A stretch of 64,000 nt of DNA, from the NCBI GenBank assembly GCA_963664595.2, contig CAXXOK010000011.1, forward strand, positions 558,001-622,000. Reading direction: 5' to 3'. The DNA comes from CAXXOK01 sp963664595 (lineage in GTDB: Bacteria > Bacillota > Clostridia > Christensenellales > Aristaeellaceae). The position numbers and the translations under genes were made by a program. Shown here piece after piece: positions 25,114 through 33,638 of this stretch (positions are counted from its first letter, which is position 1; each line of letters begins with the position of its first letter). The notes beneath the pieces were generated by a model. That model did no database searches. It was not told the DNA's origin and saw nothing but the letters and a program-made list of their open reading frames with translations.

Positions 25114-26373
25114 TTATTTCAGCAGTGCGTCCGCGCCCGCCTGCGCGTTTTCCAGCGCAACCTCGGCGGCCTGGCTGTCCACGATCACATCTTCAATCAT
25201 CGCTTCGATCACTTCGATCGCCAGCAGATAGGTTTGGGTGAACGCGATGGGCGCCATGTAGGTGGTAGCGGCGTTGGGATCGGTGCAGGTCATCAGGGCG
25301 AGCTTTTCCGAGGCCTGATAGCGCTCGTCGTTGATGGCGGGCAGGTAGTAACCCGGATAGCCGCATTCCAGCGACCAGGCCAGCGCGCCGGTGGTTTCGG
25401 TATCCTCGGCGCCTTCATACCACCAGTCGATAAAGCGGTAGGCAGCCAGCTTTTCGGCATCGGTCGCATACTTGGTTACGCAGAAGCCGGTAACGGAGCT
25501 GGGGTTCATCGCGCCCGCGTCGCCGTAGGGCAGCATGGCTACGCCATAGTTGATGCCGGCATCGTCCGCGCCCGCGCTGAACCATGCGCCATCGGGCATA
25601 ATGCCGACCTGACCGGCCTTGAACATGCTCTCGGTATCGGATTCCACAGGGTTGTCGCCCGCGTCCACCATGCCCTTGAACCAGTTGAGGAAGTAGGCAT
25701 AGCCCTGGTTACCGGCGAAGTTGGCCTTCATGCTGCCGTCCGCAGCATAGTCCACAAACAGGCCGCCCATGCGCTGCAGAAGCTGCAGGTTGGTGAAAAT
25801 GCCGTTGTAGCTGATGCCGGAGCCATAAACATTCATATCCTCGTTGGTGATTTTGGAGGCAAATTCCGCCCATTCGGCATAGGTGGCCGGCGGGGTTTCG
25901 GGGTCCAGCCCGGCGGCCGCGAACAGGTCTTTGTTCCAGTACATATACCGGCCGGTGACCTGGAAGGGAACCGCGTAGAGGATCTCGCCGCGGGTGCAGG
26001 CATCCAGATAGCTGGTGACGAAGTCGTCCTTTTTCAGCTCGGTGGCGGTAAAGATCTCGTTCATATCAATCAGATAATCGGAATACATGTCGGCATAGCT
26101 GCTGGCGCCCAGGATGATGGTGGGGCCGCCGTCCGCCGCGAAGGAAGCGGCGATTTTGGTCTGGAACTCGGCGTTGATATCCATCTCCACCGTGATGCCG
26201 TAGGGATTGTTCTCGTTAAACTCTTCCACCTTCTCGATCAGCACGTCGCCGTCGGAGCCGGTCCAGCCGTTCCAGAACGTGATGGTGATCGGGTCGGTGT
26301 CGGCGGCGGCCGCAAAGGACACAAGTCCAAAGACCATCGTGATTGCCATGAGCAGACATAAGACCTTTTTCAT
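25114..26373 (-). CDS. Extracellular sugar-binding protein of ABC importer (esterase operon)
   Basis: The 419-residue protein has a signal peptide (MKKVLCLLMAITMVFGLVSF, cleavage near AAAAD) and the family 1 solute-binding start ITITFWNGWTGSDGDVLIEK. It has a moderately acidic mature part and the usual MFKAGQVGIMPDGAWF segment. GGAGG precedes the ATG by about 8 bases. It is the first gene of a six-gene operon with two permeases and three hydrolases, under a strong promoter with an adjacent operator. Confidence 0.93.
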   Translation of the reverse strand: MKKVLCLLMAITMVFGLVSFAAAADTDPITITFWNGWTGSDGDVLIEKVEEFNENNPYGITVEMDINAEFQTKIAASFAADGGPTIILGASSYADMYSDYLIDMNEIFTATELKKDDFVTSYLDACTRGEILYAVPFQVTGRYMYWNKDLFAAAGLDPETPPATYAEWAEFASKITNEDMNVYGSGISYNGIFTNLQLLQRMGGLFVDYAADGSMKANFAGNQGYAYFLNWFKGMVDAGDNPVESDTESMFKAGQVGIMPDGAWFSAGADDAGINYGVAMLPYGDAGAMNPSSVTGFCVTKYATDAEKLAAYRFIDWWYEGAEDTETTGALAWSLECGYPGYYLPAINDERYQASEKLALMTCTDPNAATTYMAPIAFTQTYLLAIEVIEAMIEDVIVDSQAAEVALENAQAGADALLK

Positions 26374-26399
26374 TGGGGTATCCTCCGTTTCAATTTGTA

Positions 26400-26462
26400 C
26401 GAAATAGTTGCTATTTCGATTTAGTTTATCCCATTATAAAGGGAGGTCTCTCAATTTGTCAA
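26400..26462 (-). promoter_or_regulatory. Consensus promoter with two operator candidates for the esterase/ABC operon
   Basis: On the minus strand TTGACA (26462-26457) and TATAAT (26438-26433) are perfect consensus boxes with an 18-base spacer. Beside the -10 box lies CGATTTAGTTTATC (26417-26430 on the plus strand), matching 12 of 14 bases with a site upstream of the lacI-type gene. Overlapping its end is a perfect inverted repeat, CGAAATAG-TTG-CTATTTCG (26400-26418). Either could be bound by the LacI-type regulator encoded just upstream. The rest of the 313-base gap contains the lacI terminator and no gene. Confidence 0.8.
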
Positions 26463-26637
26463 TACGACTCCGGGCAAATTTTCAGAAAATATTCGCCGAT
26501 CCCCATTATTTCTGGTATGATTACGGGTATATGCTGACCATATTATCCAAATTTCCTTATCATTTCAGGCTTTTACGCCGCTGCGAGGGCTTTGTTCCTG
26601 TTGGAATCCGAGAAGCGGAACGGCGGAAAATGGTCAA

Positions 26638-26669
26638 AAAAAGCATTCGTACCCTTGCGAATGCTTTTT
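26638..26669 (-). terminator. Terminator of the LacI-type regulator gene
   Basis: AAAAAGCATTCG and CGAATGCTTTTT form a 12-bp stem with an 8-base loop and seven T on the minus strand, about 20 bases after the stop codon. A TTAGCTAA palindrome (26673-26680) lies between stop codon and stem. Confidence 0.9.
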
Positions 26670-26686
26670 GTTTTAGCTAAATTATT

Positions 26687-27721
26687 TTAGCTATTAAGCC
26701 GCAACAACTTCTCGGCATGCAGTTTCGGGGTCATGATCCGCTTCAAGGGGGTGGTGATGCGGTTGTTCATCAGCGTCACCGCCAGATCAATGCTGAAGCG
26801 GGCAAACTCCTCCATGGTGATATCCACATAAGCCACGTCCGGCGCGAGTATCTGCATGGTTTTGTTCACGCCGTGCACCAGCAGCGCACAGTCCTTATTG
26901 ATGCGGATTCCGCGCTCGCGCATGGCCAGGATCACGTTCACGGCGCTGGTATCGCGCACAACAAACAAGGCCGTGGGCGGTTTCCCGGCCGCAAAGATCA
27001 AATCCATAAACCGGCCGCACGCCTCGCCGTCGTCCGGTTTGATTTCCGCCAGCCATGTTTCCGGAATCTCCACGCCGCTTTCGCGGCAGACATCCAAAAA
27101 CCCCGCAAGCCGGATGGATGACCCGGCCGAACGGGTATCGACGCTGACCACTGCGATGCGGCGGTGGCCGTAATCAATCAGCGTCTGGGCGCAGTGCCTG
27201 CCCAGCTGGTAATGGTCCGCCGAGATGCCGCTGATGTTGGCGCTGCTGTCGTTGGCCACCACGATGGGCACCTCGTTATCCAGCGAGGATAAAAATTCCA
27301 CATCCTTTGCGGACGCGCCGCTGACGATGATGCTGCTGAACTGCCAGGAGGTAAACTGGTCGCTCAGGGCCTGCAGCTGGCCGGGCGGGAAAAAACGGAT
27401 GATAAACTCGCAGTTGAGCTGCTTTTCTTCCACATAGCTGGTCGCGCCGCGGAAAAAGCGGCCCATGCTCTCGTCCAGAAACAGGCTGCTCCAGAAAATA
27501 CCCACCACGCGGGCGTTGGATTCGCTGCTCTTGCGCAGCCTGCGGGCATAGATGTTGGGGCTGTACTCCACACTGCGGGCGGCGTCCATTACCCGCTTCT
27601 GCGTCGCCTTGGAAATGCGGAGCTCATCACCCCGCCCGTTTAATACAATCGAAACCGTGCTCTGGGATAACTGTAAAGACTCCGCGATCCGCTTGAGCTG
27701 GGACGTGGAAGAATCCTTCAT
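26687..27721 (-). CDS. LacI-family transcriptional regulator
   Basis: The 344-residue protein has an N-terminal LacI HTH (LKRIAESLQLSQSTVSIVLNG at about residues 8-28, hinge region RVMDAARSVEYSPN) and a periplasmic-binding-like effector domain (VVGIFWSSLF through VAVTLMNNR). The ATG at 27721 is preferred since AGGCAGGT lies 8 bases upstream. It precedes and probably represses the esterase/ABC operon; matching operator-like sequences lie before its own gene and before that operon. The effector is probably a sugar taken up by the transporter. Confidence 0.93.
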   Translation of the reverse strand: MKDSSTSQLKRIAESLQLSQSTVSIVLNGRGDELRISKATQKRVMDAARSVEYSPNIYARRLRKSSESNARVVGIFWSSLFLDESMGRFFRGATSYVEEKQLNCEFIIRFFPPGQLQALSDQFTSWQFSSIIVSGASAKDVEFLSSLDNEVPIVVANDSSANISGISADHYQLGRHCAQTLIDYGHRRIAVVSVDTRSAGSSIRLAGFLDVCRESGVEIPETWLAEIKPDDGEACGRFMDLIFAAGKPPTALFVVRDTSAVNVILAMRERGIRINKDCALLVHGVNKTMQILAPDVAYVDITMEEFARFSIDLAVTLMNNRITTPLKRIMTPKLHAEKLLRLNS

Positions 27722-27739
27722 GTCACACACCTGCCTGAT

Positions 27740-27753
27740 GATTAGCTAAATCG
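27740..27753 (-). promoter_or_regulatory. Operator candidate upstream of the LacI-type gene
   Basis: On the minus strand CGATTTAGCTAATC contains the palindrome TTAGCTAA and matches 12 of 14 bases with the site next to the promoter at 26433-26462. It lies 19 bases upstream of the start codon. Autoregulation is the natural reading. Confidence 0.6.
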
Positions 27754-27866
27754 TTTTGCTCCTTCAATGATAGCAGGATTTCCGCTTTTGTCAATATCGG
27801 GAGGACAGGCGGGGCCAATAACCCGGCGGTTTGCGGCCATGAGCACGCGGCTGTAACGCAGCCGGC

Positions 27867-28056
27867 AGGCAGTCAAAAAAGAAGGGTCCAGGGCTGAAAG
27901 CCCTGGTCAGGGTGCAGGGGCGAAGCCCCTGCCGGGGATTGGGGTGGAACCCCCAAATGATTGCGTTACAACAAAGGGGTAAGCGAGCGAACAGCGCCAA
28001 AGGCGCTATGAAGCGAGCGGCGATAACGACCCGAACAGGTTCTTTGACAGGCTGAC
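27867..28056 (+). repeat. Type B multi-stem repeat, copy B1
   Basis: About 190 bp beginning GGCAGTCAAAAAAGAAGGG. It holds a series of stems: CCAGGGC/GCCCTGG, GCAGGGGC-GAA-GCCCCTGC, GGGGT-GGA-ACCCC and AGCGCC-AAA-GGCGCT, then GAGCG-rich sequence and GATAACGACC. The long frames through it are not conserved between copies. It lies in the 627-base gap between the lacI-type gene and the TRAP operon; apart from this element and the promoter at 28224 the gap holds nothing recognisable. Confidence 0.88.
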
Positions 28057-28204
28057 GGCTACCACGCAGCGGGTTGCATGAGGTTTTCCCAAACATGAAT
28101 GGCTCATAGTACGTGCTTGCTTTTCTATTATCTAACGGTGCCCCGCGCCGGGCGCGCGGCGCACAACGGCGCACCGCCCATTCCACGGCGGCGGTTTATC
28201 CCCG

Positions 28205-28252
28205 TTTCATATTATGAAATTATTTGACGGGCTATACCCCCGGTGTTATCAT
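28205..28252 (+). promoter_or_regulatory. Promoter and palindromic operator of the TRAP transporter operon
   Basis: TTGACG (28224-28229) and TATCAT (28247-28252) are 17 bases apart, about 97 bases before the DctP gene. Just upstream is a perfect 15-base palindrome TTTCATATTATGAAA (28205-28219). Related sequences occur at 32092 and 38687, both beside other promoters of this sugar-acid region, so this is a candidate binding site of the IclR regulator at 31281. Confidence 0.72.
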
Positions 28253-28348
28253 CACGGTAACAAACGGACCCGCACCCAAACCGGTGCGATCCGGCAGGAA
28301 GACGGCAAGGATCGTCTATCATATTTCAAAAACATAGGAGGAGTTCCC

Positions 28349-29347
28349 ATGAAAAAGCTACTGTGTTCCGTGATGGTACTTATGCTCGTGCTTTTCACAT
28401 GCAGCGCCATGGCGGAAACGACCTTTGCCCCGATGACGCTTCGTTTTGGCACCGCGGCCAGCGAAAGCACGATGTACGTCCAATCCTTCCTTTCCTTTGG
28501 CGAGAAGGTATCGGCGGCAACGGGCGGCGCCGTGACCGTTGAGGTGTACCCCGGCTCCGTGCTTGGCACATCGCTGGAAATGCTCCAGTCCACCCAGATG
28601 GGCGCGCTGGACATCGTTGTGGTGCAGCCCGCGGGCTGTGCGGACCTGGGCGTAACGGAAATGGGCGTGCTTTCCCTGCCCTATCTGTTCCGGGATTATG
28701 AGCATTACTGGAACACTCTCACCGGCGAGATCGGCCAGGAGCTGCTGGACAAGGTTACCGAGGCGGATCTTGGGCTGGTGGGCTTCGGCTTCTATCCCGA
28801 CGGCGCGCGCCATTACTTCACCACGCAAGCCGGCGGCGCCATCCGCTCCTGCGCGGACATCCAAGGCAAAAAGCTGCGCATCCAATCCTACGCCATTGAT
28901 CAGGCCATGGCCAACGCGCTGGGCTTCGCCGCCACGCCCGTTGCCATTTCCGAGCTGTACAGCGCCCTGCAAAGCGGCGTGGTGGACGGCGCGGAACAGC
29001 CCCTGGGCGCTATCTACAGCAACAAATACTATGAAGTCTGCAGCTATGTAACCCTGGACGGCCATACCTACAACATCCCCGTGCTGCTGTTCTCCTCCGC
29101 CACCTGGGCCCGCTGCTCCGACGAGCTGAAGGCAGTGCTGCACACGGCGTGGGACGAGTGTCTGGCCGAAGCGAAGCCCGAAATCGAAAACTACCAGAAT
29201 GATATGCTAAAGCAGCTGTCCGACAGCGGCATGGAAGTGATCGACGTTACCGACCGCGACGCGTGGGTGCTGGCCATGCAGCCCGTGTATGACGAATTCG
29301 GCGCGGATCTGGTACCCCTGATCGAGCGCATTGACGCCGTGGAGTAA
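28349..29347 (+). CDS. dctP: TRAP transporter substrate-binding protein
   Basis: The 332-residue DctP-family protein has a signal peptide (MKKLLCSVMVLMLVLFTCSA, cleavage near AMAE). Family segments are LRFGTAASESTMYVQS, VEVYPGSVLG, DIVVVQPAGCADL, GLVGFGFYPDGARHY and SELYSALQSGVVDGAEQPL. ATG 28349 has AGGAGG just upstream. TRAP carriers take up organic acids including uronates and aldonates by Na+ symport. The downstream KDG/KDPG genes suggest a sugar acid here. Confidence 0.94.
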   Translation: MKKLLCSVMVLMLVLFTCSAMAETTFAPMTLRFGTAASESTMYVQSFLSFGEKVSAATGGAVTVEVYPGSVLGTSLEMLQSTQMGALDIVVVQPAGCADLGVTEMGVLSLPYLFRDYEHYWNTLTGEIGQELLDKVTEADLGLVGFGFYPDGARHYFTTQAGGAIRSCADIQGKKLRIQSYAIDQAMANALGFAATPVAISELYSALQSGVVDGAEQPLGAIYSNKYYEVCSYVTLDGHTYNIPVLLFSSATWARCSDELKAVLHTAWDECLAEAKPEIENYQNDMLKQLSDSGMEVIDVTDRDAWVLAMQPVYDEFGADLVPLIERIDAVE

Positions 29348-29459
29348 TTGTAATCCACGGGAGGGAACGGATGGCTTTCCATATTCCGTTCCCTCTCCTT
29401 TTCTGTTTTCCGAGCGCCGCACACAGGCCCGCAGCCTGTTGTGATAAGGAGGTTTCCCG

Positions 29460-29963
29460 ATGCGCTGGTATCGATGGTTCATCAGCCTGTGCGATTGGAT
29501 TGATAAAATCGTCATGTTTATCTGTATCGCGCTGCTGACCTGCCAAACGGTTGCGATCATCACCATGGTGGTCGGCCGGTATGTGTTCAACTTTGTCCCG
29601 CCCGGCACGGAGCAATTTTCGCTGTTCTGCCTGGTATGGTTTGCCATGCTCAGCATCTCGCTTTCCATCCGGGACGATACCCACGTGAAAATGGAGGTCA
29701 TCGACCGGATCGTGGGCGAGAAAAACGTAATCTGGTTTCAGATTTTCTGCGCGCTGGTCACAGGCGTTTTCGGCTTTGCCATGGTTTTTTACTGTCAGCC
29801 GATCCTCAAGATTACAGCCACCATCAAGCTGACCGGCTTCCGCGTGCCCACCAGCTGGCTGTATCTGTCCGCCACGGTTGGGGGCGTCGCGCTGATGCTC
29901 AACTGCGTGTGCTTTATCGCGGAGCTGCTGATGAAGCGGTTTGGGAAGGAGCTGAAGGCATGA
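29460..29963 (+). CDS. dctQ: TRAP transporter small permease
   Basis: This 167-residue protein has four membrane helices (about residues 15-37, 50-68, 90-112, 130-150), the normal DctQ topology, with VVGRYVFNFVPPGTEQFSLF typical of the family. AAGGAGG precedes the start. Its stop overlaps the start of the large subunit gene (ATGA). Confidence 0.93.
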   Translation: MRWYRWFISLCDWIDKIVMFICIALLTCQTVAIITMVVGRYVFNFVPPGTEQFSLFCLVWFAMLSISLSIRDDTHVKMEVIDRIVGEKNVIWFQIFCALVTGVFGFAMVFYCQPILKITATIKLTGFRVPTSWLYLSATVGGVALMLNCVCFIAELLMKRFGKELKA

Positions 29964-31252
29964 CCATGGAAGCCGTTGCCACCCTGATTTTGGTGGGTAC
30001 CTTTTTAACGCTGCTGCTTTTGCGCGTGCATGTGGCGATTTCCATGGGCATCGCCGCGCTGGCCACCTATGCCTATCTGGGCCTGCCGCTCAGCCTGGTG
30101 GTGCAGTATACCGTTGGCGGCACCAACGTGTTCACCTTTCTGGCGGTGCCGTTTTTCATCCTGGCCGGAGAGCTGATCAACCGCGGCGGCATCGGCACCC
30201 GGCTGGTGAACTTTGCCAACGCGCTTGTGGGGTGGATCCCCGGCGGCGCGGCGCTGGTGAATGTGGTAGCCTCCATGTTTTTCGGGGGCATCTCCGGCTC
30301 GGCCCCGGCGGATATCGCTTCCATCGGCCCGGTGGAGATTTCGCTGATGGAAAGCCAGGGCTTTGACAAGGAGTTTTCCACGGGGCTGACCATGGGCAGC
30401 GCCATCCAGGGCATGATCATCCCGCCCAGCCACAATCTGGTGATCTACGCGGTGGCCGCGGGCAATGTTTCCATTGCGGCGCTGTTTCTGGCGGGGTTCC
30501 CGGCCGGTATTTTTCTGGGCCTCGTGCTGATGGTGTACAGCGTGTTATACGCCATCCGCAAGCATATCCGCAGCCGCGAGCGCTTTTCCCTGCGCGAGCT
30601 GCTGCGCACGGGCGCATCCTCTTTTTTCGGCATGATGACCATCCTGATCATCATCCTGGGCGTGGCCGGCGGTATTATGACGGCGACCGAATCCGCGGCC
30701 ATCGCGGCGCTGTGGGCGTTTATGTGCGCCTGGCTGATCTACCGCGGCATCAAGCTGAAGGATTACTATCAGATCGCCAAGGCCGCTGTAAAAATGCTCT
30801 CCATTATCCTCATCCTCATGGCGGTCGCCAACGCGTTCGGGTGGGTGGTGGCCTATCTGCGGCTGCCTAACCTTATCGCGGGCGCCATTCTGGGGATTAC
30901 GCAGAACAAATATGTGGTGCTGCTACTCATCAACGTGCTGGTGCTCGCGCTGGGGATGATCATGTCCATCAGCTCCCTGATCCTCATCCTGACGCCCATT
31001 CTGGTGCCCATCCTGACGGCGCTGGACGTGAGCCTGGTGCAGTTTGGCATCGTGTTTGTGCTCAACCTGGGCATCGGGCTGCTGACGCCGCCGGTGGGCG
31101 CCGCGCTGTACGTGGGCAGCGCCGTATCCGGGCTGGGCGTGGCCAAAACCACCAAAGCGCTGCTCCCCTTCTATTTTGTGCTGGTCGTGGCGCTGATGCT
31201 GCTCACCTACATCCCCGGCATCACCACCTGGCTACCGTCGCTTATTACCTGA
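29960..31252 (+). CDS. dctM: TRAP transporter large permease
   Basis: The 430-residue DctM protein begins MTMEAVATLILVGTFLTLLL and has about twelve membrane helices. Conserved segments are VPFFILAGELINRGGIGTRLV, GGISGSAPADIASIGPVEI, and IIPPSHNLVIYA. It forms the transport channel with DctQ. ATG 29960 overlaps the dctQ stop, and AAGGAG lies about 8 bases upstream. Confidence 0.95.
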   Translation: MTMEAVATLILVGTFLTLLLLRVHVAISMGIAALATYAYLGLPLSLVVQYTVGGTNVFTFLAVPFFILAGELINRGGIGTRLVNFANALVGWIPGGAALVNVVASMFFGGISGSAPADIASIGPVEISLMESQGFDKEFSTGLTMGSAIQGMIIPPSHNLVIYAVAAGNVSIAALFLAGFPAGIFLGLVLMVYSVLYAIRKHIRSRERFSLRELLRTGASSFFGMMTILIIILGVAGGIMTATESAAIAALWAFMCAWLIYRGIKLKDYYQIAKAAVKMLSIILILMAVANAFGWVVAYLRLPNLIAGAILGITQNKYVVLLLINVLVLALGMIMSISSLILILTPILVPILTALDVSLVQFGIVFVLNLGIGLLTPPVGAALYVGSAVSGLGVAKTTKALLPFYFVLVVALMLLTYIPGITTWLPSLIT

Positions 31253-31280
31253 TATCCGCACAACCCGGAGGAAACCCGAC

Positions 31281-32033
31281 ATGATCAAATCCGTGAAAAA
31301 GGCCGCCGATATCCTCACCATTATCAGCGGGTTCAGCGGCGCGGCATCGCTGGAGGACATCAGCCGCGAAACCAATCTGAACAAGAGCACCTGCGCACAC
31401 ATCCTTTCCACGCTTTGCTCCGTGGGCTTTGTCACCCACCCGTCGCGCACCGAAGGATACACGCTGGGGCCGTTTGTGTATTACCTCACCCAAAACGGCC
31501 GTTTTGGACAGGACTTGATCAAAATCTGCGCGCCGATTATGAACTGGCTGCACAAGCGCACGGGGGAAACCGTGGTGCTGTCGGTGCTGTACAAGGAGTA
31601 CAAGCTGATCATCCACCGCATTGAGGGGAAGCTGAAGCTTTCCCCCGCGCAGCACCGGATGATCAAGGGGCAGGTTTATTTAACCGCCACGGGGCGCATG
31701 TTGCTGGCCCACATGCCCGAGGAGGAGCTGGACGCGTTTATCCTGCGCATGGGCATGCCCCGGCCCGAGGAGTGGCTGGAGGCGGATACCGTGGACAAGC
31801 TGAAGGGTTTTCTGGCCGAGATCCGCAAAAACGGCTACGCCTATGCCGCCGATGAGCCCGGCGCGTGCGGGTTTGCCTGCGAGCTGCACAACGCCCGGGG
31901 CACCGTGGGCGCGCTGGGGCTGGGCGTGCCCCGTATTGACGGGGAGGACCACCGCGCCATTATTGCCGAGCTGCGCCGCGCCGCCGGCGAGATCAACCGC
32001 CGTCTGGATTTTGATACGTCCGTCAGGGAATAG
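31281..32033 (+). CDS. IclR-family transcriptional regulator (sugar-acid region)
   Basis: The 250-residue regulator has a winged helix (LEDISRETNLNKSTCAHILSTL at about residues 20-41) and the C-terminal IclR effector domain (RTGETVVLSVLYKEYKLIIHRIEG, LTATGRMLLAHM). It follows dctM by 28 bases, so it is probably in the TRAP transcript. IclR proteins of this kind often respond to sugar acids such as KDG or lactones. Its likely sites are the TTTC-N7-GAAA palindromes at 28205, 32092 and 38687. A second IclR protein is encoded at 46249. Confidence 0.92.
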   Translation: MIKSVKKAADILTIISGFSGAASLEDISRETNLNKSTCAHILSTLCSVGFVTHPSRTEGYTLGPFVYYLTQNGRFGQDLIKICAPIMNWLHKRTGETVVLSVLYKEYKLIIHRIEGKLKLSPAQHRMIKGQVYLTATGRMLLAHMPEEELDAFILRMGMPRPEEWLEADTVDKLKGFLAEIRKNGYAYAADEPGACGFACELHNARGTVGALGLGVPRIDGEDHRAIIAELRRAAGEINRRLDFDTSVRE

Positions 32034-32074
32034 TATCATCCCCTGACGGTGCGCAACAAGCCGCGAAACGCCCG

Positions 32075-32106
32075 TTGGCACGCGCCGTTATTTTCACCCT
32101 ATGAAA
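32075..32106 (+). promoter_or_regulatory. Operator-like palindrome and weak promoter downstream of iclR
   Basis: TTTCACCCTATGAAA (32092-32106) fits the TTTC-N7-GAAA pattern seen at 28205 and 38687. TTGGCA at 32075-32080 with CTATGA at 32099-32104 (18-base spacer) would be a promoter overlapped by it. The downstream gene is an RraA-family gene at 32582, beyond a type B repeat. The promoter is weak and unproven. Confidence 0.5.
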
Positions 32107-32220
32107 TTCATACCGGGCGGTGTGTTTGCGTAGCTCGCTTATCGCGGCGGGCCGCGCGGCCGCGGGTGAAACGGAGGGAACGGGCGTCATTCACGGTCAA
32201 GACGGGCCGACAAACGGCCC

Positions 32221-32410
32221 GTCAGGCAGTCAAAAAAGAAGGGTCCAGGGCTAAAAGTCCTGGTCAGGGTGCAGGGGTGAAACCCTTGCCGGGGATTGGG
32301 GTGGAACCCCAAAGGCTTGCCTTACAACAAAGGGGTAAGCGAGCGAACAGCGCCCAAGGCGCTATGAAGCGAGCAGCGATAACGACCCGAAGAGGTTTTT
32401 TGACGGTCAA
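32221..32410 (+). repeat. Type B multi-stem repeat, copy B2
   Basis: It opens with the same GGCAGTCAAAAAAGAAGGG as copy B1. The stems are CCAGGGC/GTCCTGG and GCAGGGGT-GAA-ACCCTTGC, keeping pairing with G-U wobbles, then GGGGT-GGA-ACCCC and AGCGCC-CAA-GGCGCT. It occupies much of the 548-base gap before the RraA gene. The bases 32411-32581 are G+C-rich and show no other feature. Confidence 0.88.
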
Positions 32411-32581
32411 ACCGGGCCGGCAAACGGTCCGTTTGGATAACCGCCCCGCCACCTTTGGGACAGGCAGGGCGGGCCTTGGCCCGGAGGGTCCGGGCCGGAA
32501 ACAACCGGTCATTTCTAAAATGCCGCGCGCGGACGGGGACAGGCCCCGGCCAGGGCGGCGGCCACTAAAGGAGTCAGAAAC

Positions 32582-33346
32582 ATGAGCGAGAACCAGAAAA
32601 CCGATCAGATTGTGGATCATTATGAGTACCGGCCCCTGCACAATGTGCTGCCGGAGGCCTGGCGCGACCGCGTGGAAGAGCTGAACGCCCGCTTCAAGCG
32701 CCTGTACACCGCTCTGGTATACGATTCGATGGAATCCATGGGCCTGTCCGGCCGGTCGGTCAAGCCGGGCATCGGCCCGCTGGACCACGATACCCACAGC
32801 CCCGCCCACAAGCTGGCGGGCCCCGCCTTTCCCACCCGCCGCATGACCACGCCCAACACCGACCCGAAGGTGCACAACATCCGCCTGGGGCTGATGAAGA
32901 GCATGTGCCAGGGCTGCATCTATGTATCCGATGTGCAGGGCAACCGCAACTGCGGTCAGTTTGGCGAGATCACCGCCACGGCCATGCGCGCCGCCGGCTG
33001 CGCGGGCGCGGTGATCGACGGCTCCACCCGCGACACCGACCATCTGGTGGACATGGGCTTCCCCACCTTTGTGCGCTGGTGCAGCCCCGTGGAGGGCTAC
33101 GGCCGCTCCATGACCGTGGACTTCATGATCCCCATCTATGTGGACGGCGTGGACGGGATGCTGCGCATCAACCCCGGCGACTACATTTTTGGCGACGGCG
33201 ACGGCGTGGTGGTAGTTCCCATGGATATGGTGCTGCCCGTGCTGGAGCAGGCCGAGGCGTGGTTCGAGTCCGAGAAGAAGAGCCGCCACGCCATGGCCGA
33301 CGGCATGAATCCCTTTGAGGTGTATAACCGGTACGGGAGATTTTAA
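32582..33346 (+). CDS. RraA-family protein, putative aldolase or lyase, paralogue 1
   Basis: The 254-residue protein has the RraA/HMG-aldolase fold signature: NCGQFGEITATAMRAAGCAGAVIDGSTRD (G-E...D-G-x-x-R-D active-site loop) and NPGDYIFGDGDGVVVVP. Family members include 4-hydroxy-4-methyl-2-oxoglutarate/oxaloacetate lyases and the RNase E inhibitor RraA; an RNase E role is unlikely in this context. A close paralogue lies at 35804-36535. The position among KDG-pathway genes suggests action on a keto-sugar acid. GGAG lies upstream of the ATG. Confidence 0.88.
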   Translation: MSENQKTDQIVDHYEYRPLHNVLPEAWRDRVEELNARFKRLYTALVYDSMESMGLSGRSVKPGIGPLDHDTHSPAHKLAGPAFPTRRMTTPNTDPKVHNIRLGLMKSMCQGCIYVSDVQGNRNCGQFGEITATAMRAAGCAGAVIDGSTRDTDHLVDMGFPTFVRWCSPVEGYGRSMTVDFMIPIYVDGVDGMLRINPGDYIFGDGDGVVVVPMDMVLPVLEQAEAWFESEKKSRHAMADGMNPFEVYNRYGRF

Positions 33347-33383
33347 CGATAGGCAAACGATGAGCAATTACCCTGACAACAAC

Positions 33384-33428
33384 AAGCAAGACCCGGTTGC
33401 GCATTCAGCGTTACCGGGTCTTGCTTTC
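33384..33428 (+). terminator. Terminator after RraA paralogue 1
   Basis: AAGCAAGACCCGGT (33384-33397) pairs with ACCGGGTCTTGCTT (33413-33426); a short T-run follows. It ends the plus-strand transcript before the convergent kdgK operon. Confidence 0.88.
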
Positions 33429-33469
33429 GTAAAGTATAAAAACAACAAGTAAAGATATTATATTCCCTT

Positions 33470-33632
33470 GGTAAACGATGACGAAAGCGCCTGTGCGATG
33501 GCGAATCGGATTTTCGTCAGGTTGGGTCCGAAGAAGCCGCAGTAGTAGCAGCGCTACGTCAAGGCTTTTTCAGATCCAAGCTGGCGGAAATACGATTCGT
33601 CAGCGTGCAGGCGATTTCGTCATCGTTTTCCT
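33470..33632. repeat. Type A hairpin element, copy A3
   Basis: Arms GGTAAACGATGACGAAAGCG and GATTTCGTCATCGTTTTCC bracket inner arms GCGAATCGG/ACGATTCGTC and GAAGCC/GGCTTT, with an apical GTAGC/GCTAC-type stem. The inner arms differ from other copies but still pair. It lies 7 bases from the kdgK stop codon. Confidence 0.85.
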
Positions 33633-33638
33633 ATCTTC

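Noticed and set aside
27791..28186. Frame of 131 residues on the minus strand across repeat B1
   Set aside because: Similar proline/cysteine-rich peptides appear in several frames over every type B copy (also at 32264, 49922, 56627), with stops and frames differing between copies. They reflect the repeat, not a protein family.
32075..32106. Treating the weak promoter before RraA paralogue 1 as certain
   Set aside because: The -35 box is poor and the spacing 18-19; a 480-base leader would result. It is kept only as an operator candidate.
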